NCBI RefSeq assembly: GCF_004364155.1
Contig: NZ_SOAZ01000002.1
Span: forward strand, 62,001 to 126,000
Reading direction: 5' to 3'
Length of the DNA: 64,000 bases
DNA from: Fonticella tunisiensis
Lineage (GTDB): Bacteria; Bacillota; Clostridia; Clostridiales; Caloramatoraceae
Shown here piece after piece: positions 8,509-16,560 of this stretch; position 1 is the stretch's first letter, and each line of letters begins with the position of its first letter. The position numbers and the translations under genes were made by a program. The notes beneath the pieces were generated by a model. That model had not been told where the DNA came from. It saw only the letters and a list, made by a program, of their open reading frames with translations, and ran no database searches.

Positions 8509-9204
8509 ATGTCAAACTTGATACTTGAAACAAGAGGGCTGAAAAAATACTATGGAAAGCAGCTTGCCGTAAATGATGTTTCACTCAAAATCCCAAGGGG
8601 TTCAATCTACGGATTACTTGGTCCAAATGGAGCAGGAAAATCCACTATATTAAAAATGCTTACGGGACTATTGTATCCGTCAAGCGGTGAAATTATTGTT
8701 TTTGGTGAGCCATGGCAGCGAAAACACCTTGAGCGAATTGGAGCATTAATTGAATCCCCTGCTTTATATGGCAATCTAACCGCAGTTGAAAACCTTCTCG
8801 TTCACACAAAATTGATGGGACTTCCAAAAGAAAGAATTTACGAAGTGCTTGAGACAGTAGACCTTAAAGATACAGGCAAAAAGTTGGCAGCGCAATTTTC
8901 AATGGGTATGAAGCAAAGGCTTGGCATTGCAATTGCGCTTTTAGGATATCCAGAATTATTGATACTTGATGAACCTACAAATGGCCTTGATCCTATAGGC
9001 ATTCAGGAACTGAGGGAATTAATCCGTTCATTCCCCAAAAGAGGGATTACGGTAATTCTATCAAGCCATATATTGCCGGAAGTGTCACAGCTTGTTGACC
9101 ATATTGGTATCATAAGCGATGGTGTACTTAAATACCAGGGTAAAATAAGTTATGGTGAAGACCTTGAGGAATTATTCATGAAAGTTGTAAAGGGGGCTAA
9201 ATAA
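8509..9204 (+). CDS. ABC transporter ATP-binding protein, lantibiotic/bacitracin immunity type
   Basis: 231 residues. Walker A GPNGAGKST, signature FSMGMKQRLG, Walker B LLILDEPTNGLD, H-loop LSSHIL. Resembles LanF/BcrA/CprA proteins that power removal of lantibiotics or bacitracin from the membrane. The stop overlaps the next gene's start (TAATG), and two permeases plus a two-component system follow, the standard immunity arrangement. Confidence 0.9.
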   Translation: MSNLILETRGLKKYYGKQLAVNDVSLKIPRGSIYGLLGPNGAGKSTILKMLTGLLYPSSGEIIVFGEPWQRKHLERIGALIESPALYGNLTAVENLLVHTKLMGLPKERIYEVLETVDLKDTGKKLAAQFSMGMKQRLGIAIALLGYPELLILDEPTNGLDPIGIQELRELIRSFPKRGITVILSSHILPEVSQLVDHIGIISDGVLKYQGKISYGEDLEELFMKVVKGAK

Positions 9205-9962
9205 TGATTAATATAATAAAGTCTGAGAGCCTTAAATATAGGAGGACTTTTACCAGACGCCTTATATTACTTGCACCACTGTTTTTTATAATAATAGCAT
9301 TACCACAAAAATTATTCATGCCTGCTAATTATTTAAGGCCATGGCAGCTTCTTCTTGACCAGGTATACAATTGGTGGCCGGTAATATTCATTCCACTTGG
9401 TATAGCTTTATTTGCTGCATTAGTGGCGTTGCAGGAAAAAAAGGTGGGAAATTACCGCAATTTGCGAGTTCACAATATTCCACCGTCCGTTATCTGGACA
9501 GGTAAAATTGTATTAATGGCATATCATACGATGCTGGCGACACTTGTTCTTATTGCCGTCATAATAATATCGGGGCTTATTACAGCAGGAGGAGAAATTC
9601 CATGGGTAAAGATTTTTGTGGGTGGGTTTACGATATGGCTCACATCCCTTGCTGTAATACCACTCCAGTTATGGGCAGCAACATGGAAAGGCACCTTTTT
9701 TAGTATGGCTATGGGATTTGCTGGACTTATTGCCGGTGTTATAGCGGCACCCAAATCCTATTGGATATATGTCCCATGGAGCTGGCCGACAAGGCTTATG
9801 TGTCCTGTAATAGGCGTACACCCGAATGGGGTCCCCCTGGAAGCATCAGATTCTCTCATGAATCCTTCAGTAATACCAGTAGGAATAGTCCTGGCAATTG
9901 CTGCCTTAATAATCTTTACTATAATTACAGCAGTGTGGTTTAATAGAAGGGAGGTAAGATGA
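9204..9962 (+). CDS. Lantibiotic immunity ABC permease, MutE/EpiE (LanE) type
   Basis: 252 residues with about six membrane helices. Charged start MINIIKSESLKYRRTFTRR then LLAPLFF, and the central WPVIFIPLGIALFAALVALQ region, are typical of LanE-type permeases. Coupled by overlap to the ATPase and by ATGA overlap to the next permease. No substrate can be assigned from sequence. Confidence 0.82.
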   Translation: MINIIKSESLKYRRTFTRRLILLAPLFFIIIALPQKLFMPANYLRPWQLLLDQVYNWWPVIFIPLGIALFAALVALQEKKVGNYRNLRVHNIPPSVIWTGKIVLMAYHTMLATLVLIAVIIISGLITAGGEIPWVKIFVGGFTIWLTSLAVIPLQLWAATWKGTFFSMAMGFAGLIAGVIAAPKSYWIYVPWSWPTRLMCPVIGVHPNGVPLEASDSLMNPSVIPVGIVLAIAALIIFTIITAVWFNRREVR

Positions 9963-10747
9963 TGAAGATATTAATATCAGAATGGATTAAGACAAAGCGC
10001 ACGCCTATAAGATGGCTTACGTTTTTAACACCTATGATTTTAGCAGCGCTTATTGTATGGTATTTTTCATTAAAGGCAATAACGATAGATACTCAAATTT
10101 CAATATTTCAGGCATTTTTTGAAGTATGGACGGCACTGGTTATTCCGTTGGGTACAGGTTTAATATCAGGAATTATGATACATCAGGAGGAACTTGCCGG
10201 CAGTTTCAACGGCTTTCTCGGAAGCAAACTACCGCGCAGGGATTTGTACCTTGGAAAACTTACAATGCTTATCTTATTGACATCGGCAAGTACCTTACTT
10301 GCGGCATTGGCGCTTTTAGTAGGATTAAGTTTTATATTGAATATACCCCTATCCTGGCCGATTTTTATTATAGCAGCTCTAATGGCTATGATTGGAACCC
10401 TTCCACTATTGGCATTCCATTTATGGATAAGTTTCGCATGGGGAATGGGTGCATCAATTGGGATTGGCGGCGGTGGTATTCTAATAGCTGCTTTGATGGC
10501 AACAAGTCTGGGCAATAAGATCTGGCAATTTGTACCGTGGGCATGGCCAGTTCGTTTAACAGGGTTAGCAGGAGCATATTTATTATATTTGCCTGGTATG
10601 AAATTACCACCCGAAATCATATCTGCAGGTTTTATCGCAGTTCAGGCTATAAAGGGTCTTATTCCAGCTGCAGTATTTTTTTTAGTTATGTTGGTTGGAG
10701 GTTTGATTTGGTTTGAAAGGTGGGAAGGCAGAAAAATATCTGATTAA
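9959..10747 (+). CDS. Lantibiotic immunity ABC permease, MutG (LanG) type
   Basis: 262 residues, about six membrane helices, opening with a short cytoplasmic segment ISEWIKTKRTPIRW as in LanG proteins. Conserved pattern WTALVIPLGTGLISGIM parallels that in the first permease. Start overlaps the previous stop; GGAGG lies just upstream. Partner of the ATPase and the LanE-type permease. Confidence 0.82.
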   Translation: MMKILISEWIKTKRTPIRWLTFLTPMILAALIVWYFSLKAITIDTQISIFQAFFEVWTALVIPLGTGLISGIMIHQEELAGSFNGFLGSKLPRRDLYLGKLTMLILLTSASTLLAALALLVGLSFILNIPLSWPIFIIAALMAMIGTLPLLAFHLWISFAWGMGASIGIGGGGILIAALMATSLGNKIWQFVPWAWPVRLTGLAGAYLLYLPGMKLPPEIISAGFIAVQAIKGLIPAAVFFLVMLVGGLIWFERWEGRKISD

Positions 10748-10774
10748 AGAAAAATTAAAAGGAGGCATGATGGT

Positions 10775-11470
10775 ATGAGTAAGATTCTTATCATTGATGA
10801 TGAGGAAGATTTAGTCACTCTTTTAAAAGATTCTCTTGAGAGCAGAGGTCATATTGTATTAGCAGCATATGATGGTGAAAGCGGTGTTAAAAAAGCCCAA
10901 GAACAGCCGGATATCATTATTCTCGACATAATGATGCCCGGCATTGACGGGTATGAAGTTTGTAGAAAAATAAGGGATGCAGTTTTTTGCCCGATCATAT
11001 TTTTGAGTGCAAGACAGTCAGAGGCTGACAGGATAAAAGGCCTTGCCCTAGGAGGCGATGATTATTTAATAAAGCCTTTTAGCCTTAATGAACTGCTTGC
11101 GAGAATAGATGCACATTTAAGAAGAGAGAAAAGGGCTATCTTCCTTAATAACTCAAACAAGAGAGTGTTGATTAGCTTTGGCAGACTGTCGGTTGATTTA
11201 AAATCAAGACAGGTTAATATTAATGATAATATCATTTCCCTTACTAAACGAGAATTTGACATTTTAGAACTGCTTTTAATGCATCCGGGTCAGGTGTTTT
11301 CGAAAGAACAGATTTATGAGAAGGTTTGGGGATATGATGCAGAAGGAGATTCTTCAACTGTGACTGAGCATGTGAAAAACATAAGGGCAAAGATAGCTGA
11401 ATTTGATCCCGATACAGAGTATATATCGACAGTATGGGGTATCGGCTACCGATTTAACAGAATAATGTAA
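10775..11470 (+). CDS. OmpR-family response regulator of the immunity locus
   Basis: 231 residues. Receiver domain with acidic pocket IIDDEED, phosphoacceptor D51 in IIILDIMMPG and conserved Lys in DDYLIKPF; C-terminal winged helix ending WGIGYRF. AAGGAGG upstream. By position it regulates the preceding ABC genes, like CprR/NisR-type regulators in antimicrobial peptide immunity; inferred from context. Confidence 0.9.
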   Translation: MSKILIIDDEEDLVTLLKDSLESRGHIVLAAYDGESGVKKAQEQPDIIILDIMMPGIDGYEVCRKIRDAVFCPIIFLSARQSEADRIKGLALGGDDYLIKPFSLNELLARIDAHLRREKRAIFLNNSNKRVLISFGRLSVDLKSRQVNINDNIISLTKREFDILELLLMHPGQVFSKEQIYEKVWGYDAEGDSSTVTEHVKNIRAKIAEFDPDTEYISTVWGIGYRFNRIM

Positions 11471-11495
11471 GGCGAAATTTGGCGGGTGTATTGAT

Positions 11496-12956
11496 ATGTT
11501 GGAAAGAAAGCCTCTCAAGTCCCAATTTGTAATAACGTTTATTTTGATTATCATATCAAGCATAATAGCTACAATAGCTACGTATTATGCGGGTTATATT
11601 ATTTATACAAAAATTGAATATAAAAAAATATATCCGGCCAACTACTATGAAAAGAAAATTCCTGATATTGAAGGCTATATCAGAAAAGAAGGTGTAATTC
11701 TTTTAAACGGGAGCGAAAAACAACTCATTGAGAAAGTAATTCCTTCAGAAGGTATATTGTATCAGGTGATGGATGAAAATGGCAATATGATATATGGGAC
11801 GGATTATAAAAAACTTTTAAATAGCAAAGAGGATCTATATAATAAATTGAATACTACCATCGGTACAGATGGGAGATATGTAAGAATCATCCCGGTATTC
11901 GATTCTCAAGGAAAGATAAGCGGAGCAGTTTCATTATCATATACATTAACACCTCATTATCCAAGTACATCAGATAAAATATTGCTCGCACCATTATTTG
12001 TTGTAGTTGTTTTTTCTCCGTTTATTTATATAGTAATCTTTACGTTGCTTTTTTCAAAGAAATTTGCCGCTAATATAGGCAAGCCAGTTAATATGCTTAT
12101 TGATGCATCAAGAAAGGTTAAAGAGAAGGATCTTGATTTTAATATAGATTATTTTGCCGATAATGAACTTGGAAGACTTTGTAAAGCATTTAATGAAATG
12201 AAAAACGAACTTAAGGAGTCATTAATATCACAGTGGAAAGCAGAGCAGGAAAGACATGAGATGGTTCAAGCCCTTGCCCATGACCTGAAAACACCTCTTT
12301 CTGTAATACAGGGCTATGCTGAATCACTTCTGGAAGGCAATTATGTTGATACTCAAAAAGTAAAAAAATATCTACAGGTAATAAAAGACAATGCAAATAA
12401 GGGGTCGGAACTTATCAAAAAAATGCTTTACGCCGCAGAGCTTGAAACGTCCGGCGCAGAGCTTAATATCACTCCAGTGGATATATACTCTTTCTTAATG
12501 TATAAAAAAGAAAGTTATGAGATGATGGCAAAAAATAAAAAGATAGGTTTTAAAGTTGATGTAACTTATGAAAACCAGGCTAAAATGACATGCCCTGTTG
12601 ATATTGTAAAACTTGAGCGTATTCTTGACAATATCGTTTCGAACTGCATCTGTTATACGCCGGAAAATGGGACAATAACAATTAATGCTAATATTACTTG
12701 TTATAATATTTGTTTTAAAGTATGTGATACAGGAAAGGGGTTTAGTAGTAAAGATCTATCTAATCTTTTTAATAAATTTTACAGGGGAGATGAATCCCGT
12801 TCTTCCAAAGATGGTCACGCCGGACTAGGACTCTATATTGCAAAAAGACTGGTAGAAATGCATGGTGGAAGTATTGTTGCCTTTAATGCAAAGGACGGTG
12901 GTGCATGTATTAAATTCGATTTGCATTTTCTAAAAAATAATAACAATAAGAAATGA
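11496..12956 (+). CDS. Sensor histidine kinase of the immunity locus
   Basis: 486 residues. Two membrane helices (about 10-31 and 163-188) flank an extracellular domain of about 130 residues; then HAMP-like linker, phosphoacceptor motif ALAHDLKTPLS (about H262), and ATPase motifs NIVSNCICYTPENG, DTGKGF and GHAGLGLYIA. The HDLKTP form is typical of kinases that sense lantibiotics or cell-envelope stress. Cognate partner of the response regulator 25 bases upstream. Confidence 0.9.
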   Translation: MLERKPLKSQFVITFILIIISSIIATIATYYAGYIIYTKIEYKKIYPANYYEKKIPDIEGYIRKEGVILLNGSEKQLIEKVIPSEGILYQVMDENGNMIYGTDYKKLLNSKEDLYNKLNTTIGTDGRYVRIIPVFDSQGKISGAVSLSYTLTPHYPSTSDKILLAPLFVVVVFSPFIYIVIFTLLFSKKFAANIGKPVNMLIDASRKVKEKDLDFNIDYFADNELGRLCKAFNEMKNELKESLISQWKAEQERHEMVQALAHDLKTPLSVIQGYAESLLEGNYVDTQKVKKYLQVIKDNANKGSELIKKMLYAAELETSGAELNITPVDIYSFLMYKKESYEMMAKNKKIGFKVDVTYENQAKMTCPVDIVKLERILDNIVSNCICYTPENGTITINANITCYNICFKVCDTGKGFSSKDLSNLFNKFYRGDESRSSKDGHAGLGLYIAKRLVEMHGGSIVAFNAKDGGACIKFDLHFLKNNNNKK

Positions 12957-13559
12957 TGCAATTACGAAAAGCGTTTCCTATCTATATCAGTATATTTGGT
13001 ATTTTTAAGTATTAAAGCTGATATGGAAACATATTAGGTATTTTCTTTTAACCGCTGAGACAGCTGTATCAAAAAGCTAACTTGGAGGCTTATCTTTTTC
13101 GTGCACTCAAGGCATATGGAATGTGTAATAATTATTGCGTAAGAATGTAAATATATATAATTCTGAACCACCTTACTTTTAGGGGGTTCACCTTTACGCA
13201 AAATCAATATTAATGCGTATTAGTATCATTTTTCTATCAAAACACACGTGGAGTGCGTGGTGTTGATGCAAAATGTAAAAAATAAATAAAAGCCTGAAAA
13301 ATAGCTTAAATACAGGGTTTTCCGGTAATTTGCCGCCCGCCGAAAATGTGTTTTTTGGCGGCACAGGCACAGGAAAGCCCTGTTTTTTATCTGTGTGATT
13401 GTTCGAGGAAACACATCCACAGCCGTTCGAGTAGGCCTTTCGGTGGGCAGGGTTGTGTTGACGGAAAATACGGAAATTGAAATGGCTTGATGTGTTCGCG
13501 GGAACATGTCTATGGGAACTTGCATACTTTTATTCCACTTTTTATATTAAAGCCCAGCT
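12957..13559. other. Intergenic, with a GC-richer segment of unknown origin
   Basis: No convincing gene. An inverted pair around 12970-13035 (ATATCAG / CTGATAT with GTTTCC / GGAAAC) could terminate the kinase message. From about 13315 to 13510 base composition rises sharply in GC and contains GCCGCC / GGCGGC repeats; an antisense frame of 99 residues there has no start site or family support. This patch looks imported, perhaps a mobile-element scar. Confidence 0.35.
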
Positions 13560-13895
13560 TTAAATTTGGCTTTTTACAATTTTCTGATACTCTACTCCCC
13601 ATATTTCCATTGCCTTGATAATTGGACGCATACTTTCGCCTAATTCACTTAAGGCGTACTCTACGCGGGGCGGTACTTCTGGATACACAGTGCGGATAAT
13701 AATTCCATCTGCTTCCATAGACCTCAAGCTATCCGTCAGTACCTTTTGACTGATACCTGGGATGTTTTTTCGCAGTTCGTTAAAGCGCCAAGGGCGCTGA
13801 AGCAAATTTCGCAAGATCAACAGTTTCCACTTGCTGCCTATCAACTGAACCGTGGTCGCTACAGGACATTCAGGCAATTCTTCTTTTGTTAGCAT
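13560..13895 (-). CDS. HxlR-family winged-helix transcriptional regulator
   Basis: About 112 residues from the preferred start MLTKEELPECPVATT. HxlR signature CPVATTVQLIGSKWKLLILRNLLQRPWRFNELRKNIPGISQKVLTDSLRSME is complete. The open frame extends 16 residues further upstream, but those codons lie partly in a 21-bp palindrome and lack family similarity. An AAGGAG lies about 12 bases upstream of the chosen ATG. Divergent from the ACGX peptide operon, which it likely controls; many HxlR proteins respond to electrophiles or thiol-active compounds through Cys (here the conserved Cys in PECP). Confidence 0.9.
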   Translation of the reverse strand: MLTKEELPECPVATTVQLIGSKWKLLILRNLLQRPWRFNELRKNIPGISQKVLTDSLRSMEADGIIIRTVYPEVPPRVEYALSELGESMRPIIKAMEIWGVEYQKIVKSQI

Positions 13896-13924
13896 CGCAC
13901 GCATCATCTCCTTCATAAGTTCAG

Positions 13925-13945
13925 ATTTGAATGTTACATTCAAAT
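13925..13945. promoter_or_regulatory. Palindromic operator, likely HxlR site
   Basis: 21-bp perfect palindrome with 10-bp arms ATTTGAATGT / ACATTCAAAT around one base. It lies immediately upstream of the preferred hxlR start and within the divergent promoter region, where an autoregulatory HxlR dimer would bind. Confidence 0.65.
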
Positions 13946-14098
13946 TATAATATAAGATAACGATTAAGACAAGTTGGTTATAAAAAGGTAACTAAGTAAT
14001 AGATTTGTGCGTACTTTTCTTTAAATAGAGCAGAAGCTAAAATAATAATTGCGGACGAACAAAAAGTTCGTAAAATCCAAAAATGGAGGTAAAACACT

Positions 14099-14305
14099 AT
14101 GGCACTTTCTAATCTATTTGGATGGAACAAAAAAGAGGCGTCTTCTGCTTGTGGTTCTGCCTGTGGAGCATCCGATAAGCCTGCTGAAGCTCCCGCTGCC
14201 TGTGGTGCTGCCGATGATGCTCCTGCTGCTTGCGGCACTGCTGACAAGCCGGAAGAAAAACCTGCCGCCTGCGGTTCTGCCTGCGGCGCTGGTGACAACA
14301 AATAA
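14099..14305 (+). CDS. ACGX-repeat peptide, precursor of a radical SAM-modified peptide
   Basis: 68 residues. A short leader-like start (MALSNLFGWNKKE) is followed by repeats of ACG-X: SACGSACGAS, AACGAAD, AACGTAD and AACGSACGAG, six Cys in all, spaced by Pro/Glu/Lys segments. This is the composition of the small Cys-rich peptides paired with radical SAM/SPASM proteins of the ACGX system. GGAGG lies 9 bases upstream. A hairpin and then the radical SAM gene follow. The structure and role of the mature product are not known to me. Confidence 0.82.
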   Translation: MALSNLFGWNKKEASSACGSACGASDKPAEAPAACGAADDAPAACGTADKPEEKPAACGSACGAGDNK

Positions 14306-14326
14306 TCCAGTCAACACGCCAACACA

Positions 14327-14354
14327 TCCCCGGCATAGCTGGTCTTGCCGGGGA
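14327..14354 (+). terminator. Hairpin between peptide and maturase genes
   Basis: Perfect 9-bp GC-rich stem TCCCCGGCA / TGCCGGGGA with a 10-base loop, followed by CTTTTAAAA. Probably a partial terminator letting precursor mRNA exceed enzyme mRNA, as seen in many peptide-modification operons. Confidence 0.65.
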
Positions 14355-14406
14355 CTTTTAAAATCATTCCGGCAATTGCCAGTTTTCATATAAAGAGAGG
14401 TAATCA

Positions 14407-15450
14407 ATGATGAAATAATATTTTGCTTTTCAGTGGCACATCACTGACGAGTGCGATCAGCGATGCAAACATTGTTATATCTTTTCGGAAGATAATGGAA
14501 AATATCTGGACTCTATGAACTGGGAGCAGATGGTGGACGTAGTGGACAACTGCTGTGATATGTGTGAAATGTACGACCGGCTGCCCTATTTTTATATTAC
14601 CGGCGGCGATCCAATCCTGCATCCCGATTTCTGGCGGCTGCTTGACCTTCTGAAAGGAAGGCGTATCCCTTTTACTATCCTCGGTAACCCATTCCATCTG
14701 AATGACGAGGTATGCAAAAGGTTGAAAGAATATGGATGCCAGAAATACCAGCTCTCCCTTGATGGGATGCGGGAAACCAATGACTGGTTCCGTAAACCCG
14801 GCTCATTTGATTGCACCCTTGAAAAAATTGACTGCATTAAAAAGGCCGGTATCCGCTCAGTCATCATGACTACGGTATCTGGAAAAAACATTAAGGAAAT
14901 CCCGGATATTATTGACATCGTTGTGGCACATAAGGTGGATGTGTTTGCTTTTGCACGGTACTGCCCGACCAGCGAGGAAAAGGACATAGGCATAACACCA
15001 CAGGAATATCGGAAACTGCTGGACGTGTGTTATCAAAAGTTTCAAAAATATAAAGAAGAAGGTTGCCAGACATACTTCAATCGAAAAGACCATCTATGGA
15101 CGCTCTATGAATACGAAAAAGGCATTTTTAAAATCCCGGAGAATACACAGGAGGGTATGATCTACGGCGGATGTAACTGTGGCAACTGCCATTTGACCAT
15201 TTTGCCTACCGGTGATTTATATGCATGCCGTCGCTTTGAAAGCAAGGTGGGTAATGTGTTTGAAGATCGAATTGCCGATGTGTGGGTAAGCGATTGTATG
15301 GAATCCTACCGTGACTATACTAAATTTAAAAAATGTTCCAAATGTGAATTGCTGGCTTGGTGCCGGGGATGCCCCGCCGTTGCTTATGGTACAACCAGGG
15401 ATTTTTACGAGGCTGATCCCCAATGTTGGAAGGAGGTTAAAGGAGCATGA
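14407..15450 (+). pseudogene. Radical SAM/SPASM protein, ACGX system, with in-frame stop at codon 4
   Basis: The gene begins at ATG 14407 after GAGAGG with 6-base spacing, but codon 4 (14416-14418) is TAA. The frame then continues YFAFQWHITDECDQRCKHCY, containing the radical SAM cluster motif CxxxCxxC at 14452-14475. No start codon lies between the stop and that motif; the first later ATG (14515) would lose it. The C-terminus has a full SPASM set (GGCNCGNC, YACRRFES, CSKCELLAWCRGCP, DPQCW). Normally such enzymes modify the adjacent Cys-rich peptide. Either a recent nonsense insertion or a sequence error. Confidence 0.85.
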
Positions 15451-16415
15451 TTCCAAAAACAATGAAAGCCGTTGTATTGTCCGGCATTACTGAAGCGGCC
15501 AATATAGAATTGACAGAATATCCTGTACCTAAAGTAAAACCTGGCTGGGTGCTGGTTAAGATAAAGGCATTTGGTCTGAACCATTCCGAAAAAATTTTGC
15601 GATTGTCGGAAATTCAGGAGGATTATATCAAAAAACCCATTATTCCTGGCATTGAATGTGTCGGAGAAATCGCAGATGCGTCAGACAGCGGCTTTGCTGT
15701 GGGACAAAAGGTAGTTGCTCTGATGGGAGGCATGGGCCGCAGCTTTAATGGAAGTTACGCTGAATATGCTTTATTACCGTCACATCACGTGTTTGCGGTT
15801 GAAACAAACTTGCCATGGGTTCAGCTTGGAGCAGTACCCGAAACTTATTATACCGCATGGGGATCGTTATTCGATTGCTTGCAGCTTAAACCAGAAGATA
15901 AGCTTCTTGTTAGAGGAGGAACCTGTGCTTTAGGCTATGCGGCGATTCAGCTTGCAAAGGCGCTGGGTTGTCGGGTGATTGCCACAACTCATCGGGAAAG
16001 CAAGCTGCCCCTGCTGAAAGAGGCAGATGAAGCCATTTTGGACACAGGTAAATTGGAAGGCACATTGTCCGGCGTGACAAAGGTGCTGGAATTGGTAGGA
16101 CCTAAGACCCTTCATGATACCCTGCGCTGTGTGGAAAAGGGCGGAATTGTCTGTAATACGGGGATTCTCGGTGGCGTCTATGCATTGAATGGCTTTGATC
16201 CCATCAAGTTTATCCCAAACAGCGTATATCTCACGGGATTTTACAGCAACTCGCCCACGCAGGAAACCATGAATGACATTTTCTCCTTTTTAGATATGCA
16301 CAATTTAATCCCCTGTATGGGAGAGGTGTATTCGTTTGCCGACATTGCAAAAGCTTGTGTGGATCTGGATAACGGGAAAGTGAACGGAAAGATTGTAGTG
16401 GAGGTATCGGAATGA
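15447..16415 (+). CDS. Medium-chain alcohol dehydrogenase / quinone oxidoreductase family protein
   Basis: 322 residues. N-terminal GroES-like fold (KAVVLSGI to PGIECVGEIADAS) and a Rossmann domain (RGGTCALGYAAIQLAKALGC, about residues 150-175) for NAD(P)H. It lacks the four structural-zinc cysteines, so it resembles the zinc-free quinone oxidoreductase branch. The start overlaps the radical SAM stop by four bases (ATGA), so it belongs to that operon. Substrate unknown. Confidence 0.87.
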   Translation: MIPKTMKAVVLSGITEAANIELTEYPVPKVKPGWVLVKIKAFGLNHSEKILRLSEIQEDYIKKPIIPGIECVGEIADASDSGFAVGQKVVALMGGMGRSFNGSYAEYALLPSHHVFAVETNLPWVQLGAVPETYYTAWGSLFDCLQLKPEDKLLVRGGTCALGYAAIQLAKALGCRVIATTHRESKLPLLKEADEAILDTGKLEGTLSGVTKVLELVGPKTLHDTLRCVEKGGIVCNTGILGGVYALNGFDPIKFIPNSVYLTGFYSNSPTQETMNDIFSFLDMHNLIPCMGEVYSFADIAKACVDLDNGKVNGKIVVEVSE

Positions 16416-16560
16416 ATTGAAAAAAGATCCCGCTAACAAAAATGTGTGTACTTTTCGTAACACTAACGGTATTGTATGATTGCATTGTAAATTGAATAAT
16501 CCATGAATTGCAATGAGCTAATTCTGCAGTTATAGAACGAATTTAAAGGAGGTGTACACG

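Noticed and set aside
10126-10620. Open frames overlapping the second permease on both strands
   Set aside because: Shadows of a membrane-protein gene; no ribosome sites.
13226-13525. Minus-strand frame of 99 residues in the GC-rich patch
   Set aside because: No start site, odd composition and no recognisable domain.
14049-14407. Alternative and antisense frames overlapping the ACGX peptide
   Set aside because: They arise from the repeated GCN-TGY-GGN codons; only the frame at 14099 has a ribosome site and the repeat pattern.
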